NCBI GenBank assembly: GCA_011526015.1
Contig: WYBG01000503.1
Coordinates: 1 to 32,510 of the forward strand
Length of the DNA: 32,510 nucleotides
Reading direction: 5' to 3'
Origin: Deltaproteobacteria bacterium
GTDB lineage: Bacteria > Calditrichota > Calditrichia > RBG-13-44-9 > J075
Position numbers and translations under genes: made by a program. Under the pieces are notes generated by a model, which was given only the letters and a program-made list of their open reading frames with translations, did no database searches and had not been told where the DNA came from. This document shows positions 16,933 to 24,060 of this stretch, piece by piece (the stretch's first letter is position 1; the number at the start of each line of letters is the position of its first letter).

Positions 16933-17820
16933 ATGATTTTGATTGTCGGCGCTACCAGCAAGCTCGGCAGAGCCCTCATACCGCTGCTGCTGGCGGAAGG
17001 CGTGGCGGTGCGCGCCATGACGCGCACGCCGGAAAAGGCAGGGGACCTGCGGAATGCCGGTGTGGAAGTCGTCGCCGGAGATTTACGCGATCCCGCCTCC
17101 CTGGCGAAAGCCTGCGCAGGAGCGGAAAAAGTGCTGGCTGCCGCCCATGCCTTCCTGGGCCGGGGCAATAATACCCCTGAAAAGGTGGATGGCGCCGGCA
17201 ATCGCCATTTGATCGAGGCCGCCAAAGTCGCCGGAGCTAAACATTTTGTGTTTACCTCCGCGCTGGGGGCCGGCGCGGATCAACCGGTTGATTTCTTCCG
17301 CATCAAATACCAGGCCGAAGAATATCTCCGCAACAGCGGCCTCAGTTACACCATTTTGCGCCCGGCGCCTTTTATGGAAATGTGGGCGGAACTGATCGGC
17401 AAGCCGGTTGTTACGCAGGGAAAGGCAACGATCTTTGGGCGGGGCAAAACGCCGGTCAATTTCATTTCCGTGGAAGACGTGGCGCGTTTTGCCAAAATCG
17501 CGTCTGAAGATGCAAGCGCAAAAAACCAGGTTATCTCCATCGGCGGTCCGGAGAACCTGACCGTGGAGCAAGTGGTAGAAATCTTTGAGCGCGTCTGCGG
17601 TCGCCCGGCGAAAAAGAGCCACGTACCCCTGCCGCTCATGCGCGCTATGAGATTGCTGACCCGCCCTCTCAACCCGGCGCTAAGCCGCCAGATTGCCATG
17701 GGAATCTTCATGGACACCGCCGACCAGGCCTTTGACATGAGCAATACACTGAAGCGCTACCCCATGGAATTGACGCGGTTGGAGGAGGTGGTGCGGAGGC
17801 GGTATGGAAGTTGGGTATGA
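16933..17820 (+). CDS. NmrA-type/atypical SDR NAD(P)-binding protein
   Basis: A 295-residue cytoplasmic protein. An N-terminal Rossmann motif MILIVGATSKLGRALIP (G-A-T-S-x-L-G), MTRTPEKA, VVAGDLRDPASLAKAC and HFVFTSALGAGAD, plus the YTILRPAPFMEMWAE block, are typical of NmrA/NAD(P)H-binding atypical SDRs (quinone-oxidoreductase or NmrA-like). The catalytic Tyr-x-x-x-Lys of classical SDRs appears as a modified IKYQAEEYL, so redox activity is not certain; a redox-sensing or epimerase-like role is possible. AAGGAGGAG precedes ATG 16933 at a good distance. The gene directly follows the palindromic element and precedes RAYT2 on the same strand, without overlap once RAYT2 is started at 17912. Confidence 0.85.
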   Translation: MILIVGATSKLGRALIPLLLAEGVAVRAMTRTPEKAGDLRNAGVEVVAGDLRDPASLAKACAGAEKVLAAAHAFLGRGNNTPEKVDGAGNRHLIEAAKVAGAKHFVFTSALGAGADQPVDFFRIKYQAEEYLRNSGLSYTILRPAPFMEMWAELIGKPVVTQGKATIFGRGKTPVNFISVEDVARFAKIASEDASAKNQVISIGGPENLTVEQVVEIFERVCGRPAKKSHVPLPLMRAMRLLTRPLNPALSRQIAMGIFMDTADQAFDMSNTLKRYPMELTRLEEVVRRRYGSWV

Positions 17821-17911
17821 GGATTATTCCCGGAAAAACTATCATGGTCAAGTTCAAAATGATTGGCAGAAAGAGTCTTTATATTTAGCAAGTCGGGCAG
17901 GGCGGGATGCT

Positions 17912-18631
17912 ATGAAATACGATCCGGATAAACATCACCGCAAAACGATCCGGTTAAAGGGATATGATTATTCCAACGCCGGCGCCTATTTTGTAACGAT
18001 TTGCGTACAAAACCGGGAATGCCTCTTTGGCGAAATCCAAAACGGGAAAATGATATTGAACGATTTTGGTAAAATAATTGATCATCATTGGAGAAATATT
18101 CCCTCTCATTTTCAGAATGTGGCATTGGATGAATATATCGTTATGCCGAATCATTTTCATGGGGTTTTATGGTTGGTGGGTGATGGGAATACGGCAACCC
18201 CCGAAAACGCCGTAACCGGGATAACCGTAGGGGCGAAGCATTCCGGGCAAATAATTGTAAACGAACACGACGATGTCGCCGGGAACGTAGGGGCGATGCA
18301 TTCCCAAACACTAATTTATTCCAAACAAGACGATGTTGCCAGGAATGCATCGCCCCTACACGTGGATCACCACCCCAACCGCCGCCCCAACCATCCCGAT
18401 CACCCCAACGGCACCAAACCGGGATCATTGTCCGCCATTATTCAAAATTTCACGTCAATAACGTCCCGCAAAATCAATCGAATTCGCAAAACGCCCGGCA
18501 AAAAATTATGGCAGCGAAATTTTCATGATCGCATCATCCGCAACGATAAAGAATTATTCAATATTCGCCAATACATTATTGATAATCCCCTGAAATGGGA
18601 AGTTGATAATGAAAATCCCAATGCGGTTTGA
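17912..18631 (+). CDS. REP-associated tyrosine transposase RAYT2
   Basis: A 239-residue Y1 HUH transposase, apparently intact. MKYDPDKHHRKTIRLKGYDY, GAYFVTICVQNRECLFGEI, the HUH motif MPNHFHGVLW, GTKPGSLSAIIQNFTSITSR, KLWQRNFHDRIIRNDKELFN and IRQYIIDNPLKW with the presumed nucleophilic Tyr are all present. By family it nicks and joins single-stranded REP hairpins bearing a GTAG foot, and such hairpins lie inside this gene (codons ~106-150) and from 5 nt after its stop. The REP plus CCCCAACC-rich tract replaces the variable loop between HUH strand and GTKPGS. ATG 17912 matches the RAYT1 start; the open frame from 17804 overlaps the NmrA gene. The ribosome binding site is weak, as is usual for transposases. 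Confidence 0.92.
   Translation: MKYDPDKHHRKTIRLKGYDYSNAGAYFVTICVQNRECLFGEIQNGKMILNDFGKIIDHHWRNIPSHFQNVALDEYIVMPNHFHGVLWLVGDGNTATPENAVTGITVGAKHSGQIIVNEHDDVAGNVGAMHSQTLIYSKQDDVARNASPLHVDHHPNRRPNHPDHPNGTKPGSLSAIIQNFTSITSRKINRIRKTPGKKLWQRNFHDRIIRNDKELFNIRQYIIDNPLKWEVDNENPNAV
18227..18359 (+). repeat. REP array (1.5 units) inside RAYT2
   Basis: A partial unit starts GTAGGGGCGAAGCATTCCGG at 18227. The complete 73-bp unit C follows at 18287-18359. In unit C the arms read GTAGGGGCGATGCATTCC and GGAATGCATCGCCCCTAC: one A-to-T change relative to the other units is matched on the opposite arm, so pairing is kept. It is translated as VGAMHSQT...ARNASPL in the RAYT2 frame. Confidence 0.9.
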
Positions 18632-18635
18632 AATT

Positions 18636-18866
18636 GCAGGGGCGTTGCGGGCAACCAATTGCAACCGAACAGGACGTTGCCGGGAACGTAGGGGCGAAGC
18701 ATTCCGGGCAACCCATTGCAACCCAACACGACGACGTCGCCGGGAATGCTTCGCCCCTACAACACCCCAACCAACCCAACCAACCCAACCTACCCAACCT
18801 ACCCAACCACCCCAACCATCCCCATCACCGCCCGATCACCCCCACCGGCACCAAACCGGGATCATT
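18636..18866 (+). repeat. Intergenic REP module with CCCAACC tract and RAYT-derived end
   Basis: It starts 5 nt after the RAYT2 stop with a partial unit beginning GCAGGGGCG. The complete 73-bp unit D is at 18688-18760. A CCCAACCAACC/CCTACCCAACC tract follows (18761-18846), then GGCACCAAACCGGGATCATT at 18847-18866. That last block is identical to the RAYT1 and RAYT2 sequence encoding GTKPGS, after which similarity ends. The module thus repeats the inner section of the RAYT genes outside a RAYT gene and covers the last codons of the GNAT gene. Confidence 0.88.
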
Positions 18867-19265
18867 CTGTAACCAATTTCCGATCACCTTTTCCATCCCA
18901 AATGGCCGTTCGACAAAACCGAGTTTCCGGTAGAAATCGGCGGCATGATCGGTGAACAGGTAAACATGCTGCCCTTGAAGTTCTGGCAGGAGAAGCTCCA
19001 TCATTGTGCGGGCAATCCCGCGCCGCCGGTAGGCGCTCAATGTCCAGACGTCCACGATATAGGCGTTGCAGACCCCGTCGGATAAGACCCGCGCGGTGCC
19101 GACTATCTGAGTTCCGTCGTGGGCAATGCAGGTCGAAAAGCTATTGGCAAACGATGCTTCCAGTTGCGCCGGGGTTCGCCCATTATCGAACGCATCCCGG
19201 CTCAGGATGCTCTTCATCGCTTCCCAATCCACGCCTGCAAGATCACGTTGATAAACGATGGACAT
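18825..19265 (-). CDS. GNAT family N-acetyltransferase with repeat-derived C-terminus
   Basis: A 146-residue cytoplasmic acetyltransferase; substrate unknown. GTARVLSDGVCNAYIVDVWT and the acetyl-CoA loop YRRRGIARTMMELLLP (R-x-x-G-x-A) are typical, followed by YLFTDHAADFYRKLGF and a family-like end ERPFGMEKVIGNWL. The remaining 13 residues or so, NDPGLVPVGVIGR, are the reverse-strand translation of the REP module end (18825-18866), including the block shared with both RAYT genes. AGGAG about 6 nt before ATG 19265 sets the start. The extension is short and follows the complete fold, so the enzyme is probably functional. Confidence 0.9.
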   Translation of the reverse strand: MSIVYQRDLAGVDWEAMKSILSRDAFDNGRTPAQLEASFANSFSTCIAHDGTQIVGTARVLSDGVCNAYIVDVWTLSAYRRRGIARTMMELLLPELQGQHVYLFTDHAADFYRKLGFVERPFGMEKVIGNWLQNDPGLVPVGVIGR

Positions 19266-19358
19266 GCCTTCTCCTGCTTATGTTACGTTCGGCAGCGCCG
19301 CGCCGGTGTTTGTTTATCGAGATGTTTCGCGTTGCACCTTAAAACGGGTATTTAATTC

Positions 19359-19871
19359 CTATCCTTTTCTATACACCGTCACCTGGCCGTCCGGCCGGTG
19401 GCGAACCATGAAAACTCCCAACACATCGGTTCCGAGCTGAAATAGAAACGCTTCCGGTTCAAGGCTGTCCGGCTCCTCATAGTTGTTCTGAGGATTGCAG
19501 CTATCGGTTCTCTTGAAATCGGAGACCTGGGGATAGAGCGTGATCGTGTTGCCTGCCACGGTCATCGTACCGCTTTTGTAGGTGAAGAAAGTCTTGTCGC
19601 ATCCATACAAAGATACTTCAAACCAACTGGCAAATTCGAAATTGCCGTCCGCAGTGAAACTGAGAGAACTTGAGCCCCCGGATTCACCATGCTCCCACCG
19701 GCCGACCAATACTTCCGGCACTTGCGTGCGCGGCGTATTGCCTGCGTTCTCAATGCCCCGGTCCCGGGAACCTGCGGAACCATCTTTGCACGCCGCTAAC
19801 ATCAGTGCGGCGATCATAATTGCAATAACGAGACGGATTTTTCTGGCGTCTGTTTGTTTGTGTGAATACAT
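19359..19871 (-). CDS. Small lipoprotein, lipocalin-like beta-rich
   Basis: A 170-residue protein with no firm family. The signal peptide has a basic n-region (MYSHKQTDARKIR), a hydrophobic core and lipobox LAAC (Cys about 28). The mature part starts disordered, then has VGRWEHGESGGSSSLSFTAD GNFEFASWFEV-type alternating strands and an AGNTITLYPQ strand, a pattern common in lipocalin-like 'how much does it weigh' domains (G-x-W near the start of the fold). Two or three cysteines (YGCDKT, DSCNPQ) could form a disulphide. GGAGGAGG upstream of ATG 19871 is strong. It is first of three unrelated-looking but similarly built lipoprotein genes on this strand. Confidence 0.7.
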   Translation of the reverse strand: MYSHKQTDARKIRLVIAIMIAALMLAACKDGSAGSRDRGIENAGNTPRTQVPEVLVGRWEHGESGGSSSLSFTADGNFEFASWFEVSLYGCDKTFFTYKSGTMTVAGNTITLYPQVSDFKRTDSCNPQNNYEEPDSLEPEAFLFQLGTDVLGVFMVRHRPDGQVTVYRKG

Positions 19872-20010
19872 ATTGTAACCTCCTCCGGTTTTGAATAAAG
19901 ATGATACTTAGTGTTTATAACTTGCTTTAAGACCTAAGAGACCGGTACGATGAAAAAATTCTCACAAAAACTCCGCCTATCATGTAGGCTTTAAGGTGAA
20001 ACCGGTATTT

Positions 20011-20043
20011 AACCTCCCGGAGATTCTAAACCTCCGGGAGGTT
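20011..20043 (-). terminator. Inverted repeat, possible terminator
   Basis: AACCTCCCGGAG at 20011-20022 pairs exactly with CTCCGGGAGGTT at 20032-20043 around a 9-nt loop, about 50 bp after the stop of the lipoprotein gene at 20096. There is no clear T-tract, so it may be a dispersed repeat; a related hairpin lies at 30314-30330. Confidence 0.5.
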
Positions 20044-20095
20044 GATCAATTCCGCATCCCTGCCATGCCTGTTTTGCTGGTTGCGATGCTCCATC

Positions 20096-20695
20096 CTAAT
20101 TCAAATGCAGCGTGCTGATTCCCACTAATTGAGTTTCACCGGTTGCGACATTCAATATGCCGCGCGCAATACCCTGACCGGTTGCGCCTTCAAATCTCCC
20201 CGTGCCGCCAGAGAACGTGGTGTTGCCCAGGATTTTGAATAGAGTCGGGTCAGGCGTGGGAGCCAGGACACCCCAGTATGGAATGAACAGTTGATCGCCG
20301 GTTCTTATCGAAGTAAAAGTTGCAAAGCCCTCGGTAAATTCCAGCGTGGCAGGGTTAAGACAATGAGACTGTTCATCAGTGAAGCGGCCAAGATGCGTAG
20401 CAACCCCGGAGCCGGTTACATTCACGGTCAGAAGCGGAGCACATCGGCCCTGGGGATCCGGAGGGGCGCCCAGGGCCTCCACAAACCAAATGAAAAGCCG
20501 GCCGGCGCGAACTTCTGTCAGTTCGTTTTCCGGAAACTCCTTCAAAAGCGTTTCCGGAATTTCAGCAAGAATTTGTTTGTTCTGTGCTGCCTGCATTTCA
20601 ACTGAAGAGGGTGCCGTGGGTTCCTCGTCCTTTGAACAACTGGCAAACAACCAGGCGACCGCGATGATCAGTGCAATAAAAATTCTGTGCTTCAT
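20096..20695 (-). CDS. Lipoprotein of unknown function
   Basis: A 199-residue lipoprotein with lipobox LFASC (Cys20). The mature part has a helical linker (VEMQAAQNKQILAEIPETLLKEF) and a beta-rich domain with TGSGVATHLGRFTDEQSHCL, GFATFTSIRTGDQLFIPYWG and GGTGRFEGATGQG. The last motif and the GxGxATHLG strand are typical of allene-oxide-cyclase/dirigent-like barrels and of a family of bacterial extracellular proteins with no known role. AAAGGAGG upstream supports ATG 20695; the frame extends to 20770 without a better site. The downstream neighbour at 20864 shares the GGTGxFxGAxGxG motif, so the two may be distant paralogues or partners. Confidence 0.75.
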   Translation of the reverse strand: MKHRIFIALIIAVAWLFASCSKDEEPTAPSSVEMQAAQNKQILAEIPETLLKEFPENELTEVRAGRLFIWFVEALGAPPDPQGRCAPLLTVNVTGSGVATHLGRFTDEQSHCLNPATLEFTEGFATFTSIRTGDQLFIPYWGVLAPTPDPTLFKILGNTTFSGGTGRFEGATGQGIARGILNVATGETQLVGISTLHLN

Positions 20696-20863
20696 AATGA
20701 CCTCCTTTTGGAGTTTGGTAATATGGATTGATTTATTGAGCAGATATTTCATTCTGCCATGAGTTATCAACTATCTACCTCCGGGTTCAATTACATGAAG
20801 CAGGGTTTGCAGCTTAAATGGGAGGAACAAACAGTCCCCCCATTACCCCCGCTTTCAAAGAAA

Positions 20864-21433
20864 TTACGGTAATGTGACCGTACCCGTAAATGTTAATTGC
20901 CCCGTTCCTATGCCTATATTGGCGCTGCCGGAATATGTGCCGCTCCCGCTGGCCCCGTTAAAGCTGCCCGTGCCCCCGGTGATGGTATAGTTGCCGGAAA
21001 AAGTGACATTACCGTTGGCATCGGGAGGAGTGGCCTCCCCCTCAAATGAACCGGTGGCCTTATCTCCATTCGCCCCGGTTAATTCCATCGATCCGATCTG
21101 AATATTGGGAACCACCGTGCCATTAACGGTTGAGAGAGAATTAAAAACAGTTGTACCCAGGAGGGTAGCAGTGCCATTGCCGGTTATTTGAAGCTCAATC
21201 ATGGGCGGGGGCGCTAAAAATGTGAAGGCGGTTTGAAAGTTTGCCTCAAAAGAAACCGGCTTATTCTCTTCATCCGAAGATGCGGGATCATCCTTGCAGC
21301 CGGCAGCGATAACGGCAATCGCCATGATCAGGGTAATCAGCCTCCGGTACTTCCGAATGCTCCCGGATTGTTCCCGGCAACGGCTGACAGGCAACGCCGG
21401 CCATACCAGGGGCATTGATATTGTGCGCTTCAT
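20864..21433 (-). CDS. Lipoprotein with GGTGSFNGASG motif
   Basis: A 189-residue protein. AAGGAGG directly before ATG 21433 supports an unusually long n-region (about 30 residues, including RKYRR) before the hydrophobic core and lipobox VIAAGC. The mature part is Gly/Thr-rich and beta-stranded: ITGNGTATLLGTTVFNS, GDKATGSFEGEATPPDANGN, ITGGTGSFNGASGSGTYSG, GTGQLTFTGTVTLP. The pattern is like that of the product at 20096 and of bacterial dirigent/allene-oxide-cyclase-like barrels. Function unknown. An internal start closer to the hydrophobic core is possible, but the ribosome binding site favours the first ATG. Confidence 0.75.
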   Translation of the reverse strand: MKRTISMPLVWPALPVSRCREQSGSIRKYRRLITLIMAIAVIAAGCKDDPASSDEENKPVSFEANFQTAFTFLAPPPMIELQITGNGTATLLGTTVFNSLSTVNGTVVPNIQIGSMELTGANGDKATGSFEGEATPPDANGNVTFSGNYTITGGTGSFNGASGSGTYSGSANIGIGTGQLTFTGTVTLP

Positions 21434-21748
21434 AATACACCTCCTTATAAATTTGTTGAATTTGGGTTTATTTAGTTTACTTCAAGGAGGAGAAAGTCAA
21501 ACCGAATGCCAAAAACCCAGACAAGCGAATAACAGCATGTTTATTAATAGCTTGGGGGGTAATTGAAAAAATTAACGGAGGGTGGCAAGCAACCTAAAAT
21601 TCGCCAGATTTAGCGAACAAAATAAGGTCGGCTTGTTTTTTAAGGAGTTAAGGGCGCTAAATGTGGAGGGGGGGGAGTGTTCGGGTGTTCGGGTGTTCAA
21701 GTGCTCATGTGTTCGAGTAATTTAAATCCCGTAACATTCAAAAATTGA
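21434..21748. other. Gap with 8-bp tandem repeat
   Basis: About 315 bp between the lipoprotein start and the toxin gene end. No gene is supported. It includes the tandem repeat 21677-21716 and a G-run just before it. The lipoprotein promoter should lie at the left part. Confidence 0.5.
21677..21716. repeat. Five tandem copies of an 8-bp unit
   Basis: GTGTTCGG, GTGTTCGG, GTGTTCAA, GTGCTCAT, GTGTTCGA occur head to tail directly after a nine-G run (21667-21675). Unit copy number could vary by slippage. It is intergenic, and no reading frame appears to depend on it. Confidence 0.75.
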
Positions 21749-22186
21749 TTATACTGTCTGAGAAACATAATCCTGGGGATCGATTCGAGTCAAAAAACCA
21801 AAATTGTCGAAATCTTTATCAGCGCTTATTATTTTGGTAATACCATTGTTCTTCATTATTGCGACGTGAATACTATCGCGAGGTTTTACACCTTTATTCC
21901 GATGCTGATCGAACAAGTCTATGGCAAGACGCATATCGGCCTCCATTACCGGCAGAATCTTCAACGGATACCTTAAAATATCATTACAAAGTTGTATCCC
22001 TTTGTCGGCCAGGCCGATGTGGGTATATCGATAAAGCAATTCCTGTAGAATTTCCGTATCAACCGCTGCAGCCAATGCCCGGGTTTCAACATCTTTTAAA
22101 ATATGAAGACACGGATTTTTATATGAATGAGATTTTCCTGCCGCATACATAAAAATATTCGCATCCAGAAATAATAAAGGCTCCAT
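21749..22186 (-). CDS. vapC: PIN-domain toxin (VapC family)
   Basis: A 145-residue ribonuclease-type toxin by family. MEPLLFLDANIFMYAAG carries the first PIN aspartate, followed by a Glu in VDTEILQELLYRY, the third acidic site in KPRDSIHVAIM and the fourth in IISADKDFDNF, the usual four acidic residues for Mg2+-dependent RNA cleavage. ATG 22186-22184 overlaps the antitoxin stop by one base (TAATG), so translation is coupled; the open frame that continues upstream to 22231 lies inside the antitoxin gene and is not used. It is expected to be neutralised by the AbrB-type protein next to it. The RNA target cannot be told from sequence. Confidence 0.9.
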   Translation of the reverse strand: MEPLLFLDANIFMYAAGKSHSYKNPCLHILKDVETRALAAAVDTEILQELLYRYTHIGLADKGIQLCNDILRYPLKILPVMEADMRLAIDLFDQHRNKGVKPRDSIHVAIMKNNGITKIISADKDFDNFGFLTRIDPQDYVSQTV

Positions 22187-22425
22187 TACTTCAAGTATCC
22201 TTTTTCGATCTCTTCTTCCATCTGGCTCCAATCAGATACCGGTAATTCCATGCCGGCGATCCTTTTAGTAATCGGCGTCATCTCAAGCTTTGGTTTGATA
22301 AAGATCCCATTCTCTCTTAACTCGATGACAACATCTGTTTCCGGTAAAAAACCGAAGGCTTCGCGCATATTCTTAGGAAGTTTAATGCGGCCGCTTTTAT
22401 CAATTTTAACGACTTGAGTTGCCAT
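22186..22425 (-). CDS. vapB: AbrB/MazE-type (SpoVT-AbrB) antitoxin
   Basis: A 79-residue DNA-binding antitoxin. The N-terminus VVKIDKSGRIKLPKNMREAF is the swapped-hairpin SpoVT-AbrB fold; the C-terminal half (SDWSQMEEEIEKGYLK) is an acidic helix likely to bind and block the PIN toxin. AGAGG lies shortly before ATG 22425. Toxin and antitoxin overlap by one base and most likely form an autoregulated operon. Confidence 0.88.
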   Translation of the reverse strand: MATQVVKIDKSGRIKLPKNMREAFGFLPETDVVIELRENGIFIKPKLEMTPITKRIAGMELPVSDWSQMEEEIEKGYLK

Positions 22426-22545
22426 TTTTACCTCTTATTGTCAAATTATGAATAACTTTTACGAAACAAACTTCTGGCTTTCAATTTAGCAATTGCTTAT
22501 GGTTGAATCAAATAGAATATCATCCGTGAGGACATTCATGCCCGA

Positions 22546-24060
22546 TCAAGCCGGCTTGGTAATGTTCAGCTTCGCCATCCGAAAGCGCATATTGGATTCG
22601 GAAATTTTGAGCAGTTTGGCGGCGCGGGAGCGATTCCAGTTGCACTCCTCCAGCGCCTTGCGGATCACCTGTTCTTCATAAACCTGTAATTTTTCTGCCA
22701 GGGAATGTTCCCACTCCGGGGAAGCGTTTGTGGAGGTGAATTCCTTGAAGTCCGAGGCGAGGTCGGCAGGGATGAGTTTCCCGCTAATTTCCGCAGCCGT
22801 GGGAGCGGCCATGGTGACCATCCGCTCCACAAAGTTTTCCAGTTCCCGCACGTTGCCGGGCCAGGGGCGGTTCTTCATATAACGCAGAATAGATTCATGA
22901 AAAGTCTCCGCTTTCTTCTGCTGCTCCGCGGCAAATTTTTTCAGGAAGAAATTGGCGATTAGAGCGATATCATCGCGCCGCTCGGCTAAAGAGGGGATGA
23001 AAATCGGGTAGACGTGCAGGCGGTAAAACAAGTCTTCCCGGAATTCGCCCTGCCGCACCAACTCGTTTAGAGCGCTGCTGGTGGCGGAAATGATCCGCAC
23101 GTTAACCTTGCGGGAAACGTTGCTGCCGATGGGGCGGATTTCCCCTTCCTGCAGCACCCGCATTAACTTCGACTGCATGTTCATGGGAAGATTGCCGATT
23201 TCATCCATAAACAAGGTGCCGCCGTCGGCCTCCTCGAACAATCCCTTCCGCTCCCGGCTGGCCCCGGTAAACGCGCCTTTGGTATGGCCGAACAGCTCGC
23301 TCTCGATCAGGTTTTCCGGAATGGCCCCGCAGTCAATCGCTACAAATTTTTGCCGGCTGCGATGGCTGAACCGGTGAATGGCCCGGGCGATCAATTCCTT
23401 GCCGGTACCGGTTTCCCCTTTCAGGTAGATGCGCACCTCGCAGCGCGCCGCCGCTTCGATGCTTTGCAGCAATTCGATAAATTTCCGGCTCTTCCCCAGC
23501 AAGCCCAGCGCCCGGTATTTCGCCAGCAGCGCCTCTTCCGGCACCGGGGTTTCAAAATATTCCTGCAATTTTTGAACGTTGCGGATATAGGGCGATACTA
23601 CTGCGTTGAATCTTTGAAGCAAAATCAGGTCCTCCTCCCCAAATGCCTCCCCCGCTCTGTGATTGATGAGCAACAGGTAACCGACCACAACCCCCTCTAT
23701 TTTCAGGGGCGCCGCCAAAACCGACTTTACCGGAACCCCGCTAAAGAGGTTGGCGGTAAAGCGCCCATCTTTCTGTAAATCTTCACTCAAAAAAGGCTGC
23801 CGGTAGTGCAGCACCCAGCCGCCGACATTGGCGCATACCGGATGATAATGCTCTTCGATCCATTCCCCGCCTTCCTTAAAAATGGTTTTGACGGTCTGGC
23901 CGGTGCGGGGATTGGCGAGCATCAAGAAGGCGCTTTCTGCTTCGAACAGCTCGGTCGCCTTCTGGCAGACAATCCGCAACACTTCTGCAAAATTGTTCTG
24001 CTCCGACAGGATCATCGCCAGATCGGTAATGCCCTGCAATTTGAAATTTTCGTTGAGCAC
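22546..24060 (-). CDS. Sigma-54 dependent transcriptional activator with GAF domain
   Basis: A 504-residue NtrC/NorR-like enhancer-binding protein. An N-terminal GAF sensor (about 20-170; LRIVCQKATELFEAESAFLML, SVLAAPLKIEGVVVGYLLLIN) is followed by an AAA+ domain with Walker A GETGTGKE, the sigma-54 contact loop GAFTGA, Walker B GGTLFMDEIGN and the arginine region REDLFYRLHVYPI, then a Fis-type helix-turn-helix (ALEECNWNRSRAAKLLKISE). There is no receiver domain, so the GAF ligand probably controls it. GTG 24060 is preceded by AAGAGGA; the open frame reaches ATG 24171, but that stretch lacks a ribosome binding site and looks non-coding. It is divergent from the molybdenum hydroxylase genes and may regulate them. 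No clear -24/-12 promoter was found between them. Confidence 0.9.
   Translation of the reverse strand: MLNENFKLQGITDLAMILSEQNNFAEVLRIVCQKATELFEAESAFLMLANPRTGQTVKTIFKEGGEWIEEHYHPVCANVGGWVLHYRQPFLSEDLQKDGRFTANLFSGVPVKSVLAAPLKIEGVVVGYLLLINHRAGEAFGEEDLILLQRFNAVVSPYIRNVQKLQEYFETPVPEEALLAKYRALGLLGKSRKFIELLQSIEAAARCEVRIYLKGETGTGKELIARAIHRFSHRSRQKFVAIDCGAIPENLIESELFGHTKGAFTGASRERKGLFEEADGGTLFMDEIGNLPMNMQSKLMRVLQEGEIRPIGSNVSRKVNVRIISATSSALNELVRQGEFREDLFYRLHVYPIFIPSLAERRDDIALIANFFLKKFAAEQQKKAETFHESILRYMKNRPWPGNVRELENFVERMVTMAAPTAAEISGKLIPADLASDFKEFTSTNASPEWEHSLAEKLQVYEEQVIRKALEECNWNRSRAAKLLKISESNMRFRMAKLNITKPA

Noticed and set aside
17804-17911. Longer N-terminus of RAYT2 overlapping the NmrA-type gene
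   Set aside because: The overlap is with coding sequence of another gene and has no similarity to the RAYT family.
13632-18866. CRISPR array
   Set aside because: The repeats are palindromic 73-bp units, not regularly spaced, lie inside genes and have no cas genes nearby.
18628-18933. Open frame across the REP module encoding GAKHSGQ and Pro/Asn repeats
   Set aside because: It has no ribosome binding site and no domain, and it consists of repeat DNA running antisense into the GNAT gene. It is open because the REP and CCCAACC tract lack stops in this frame.
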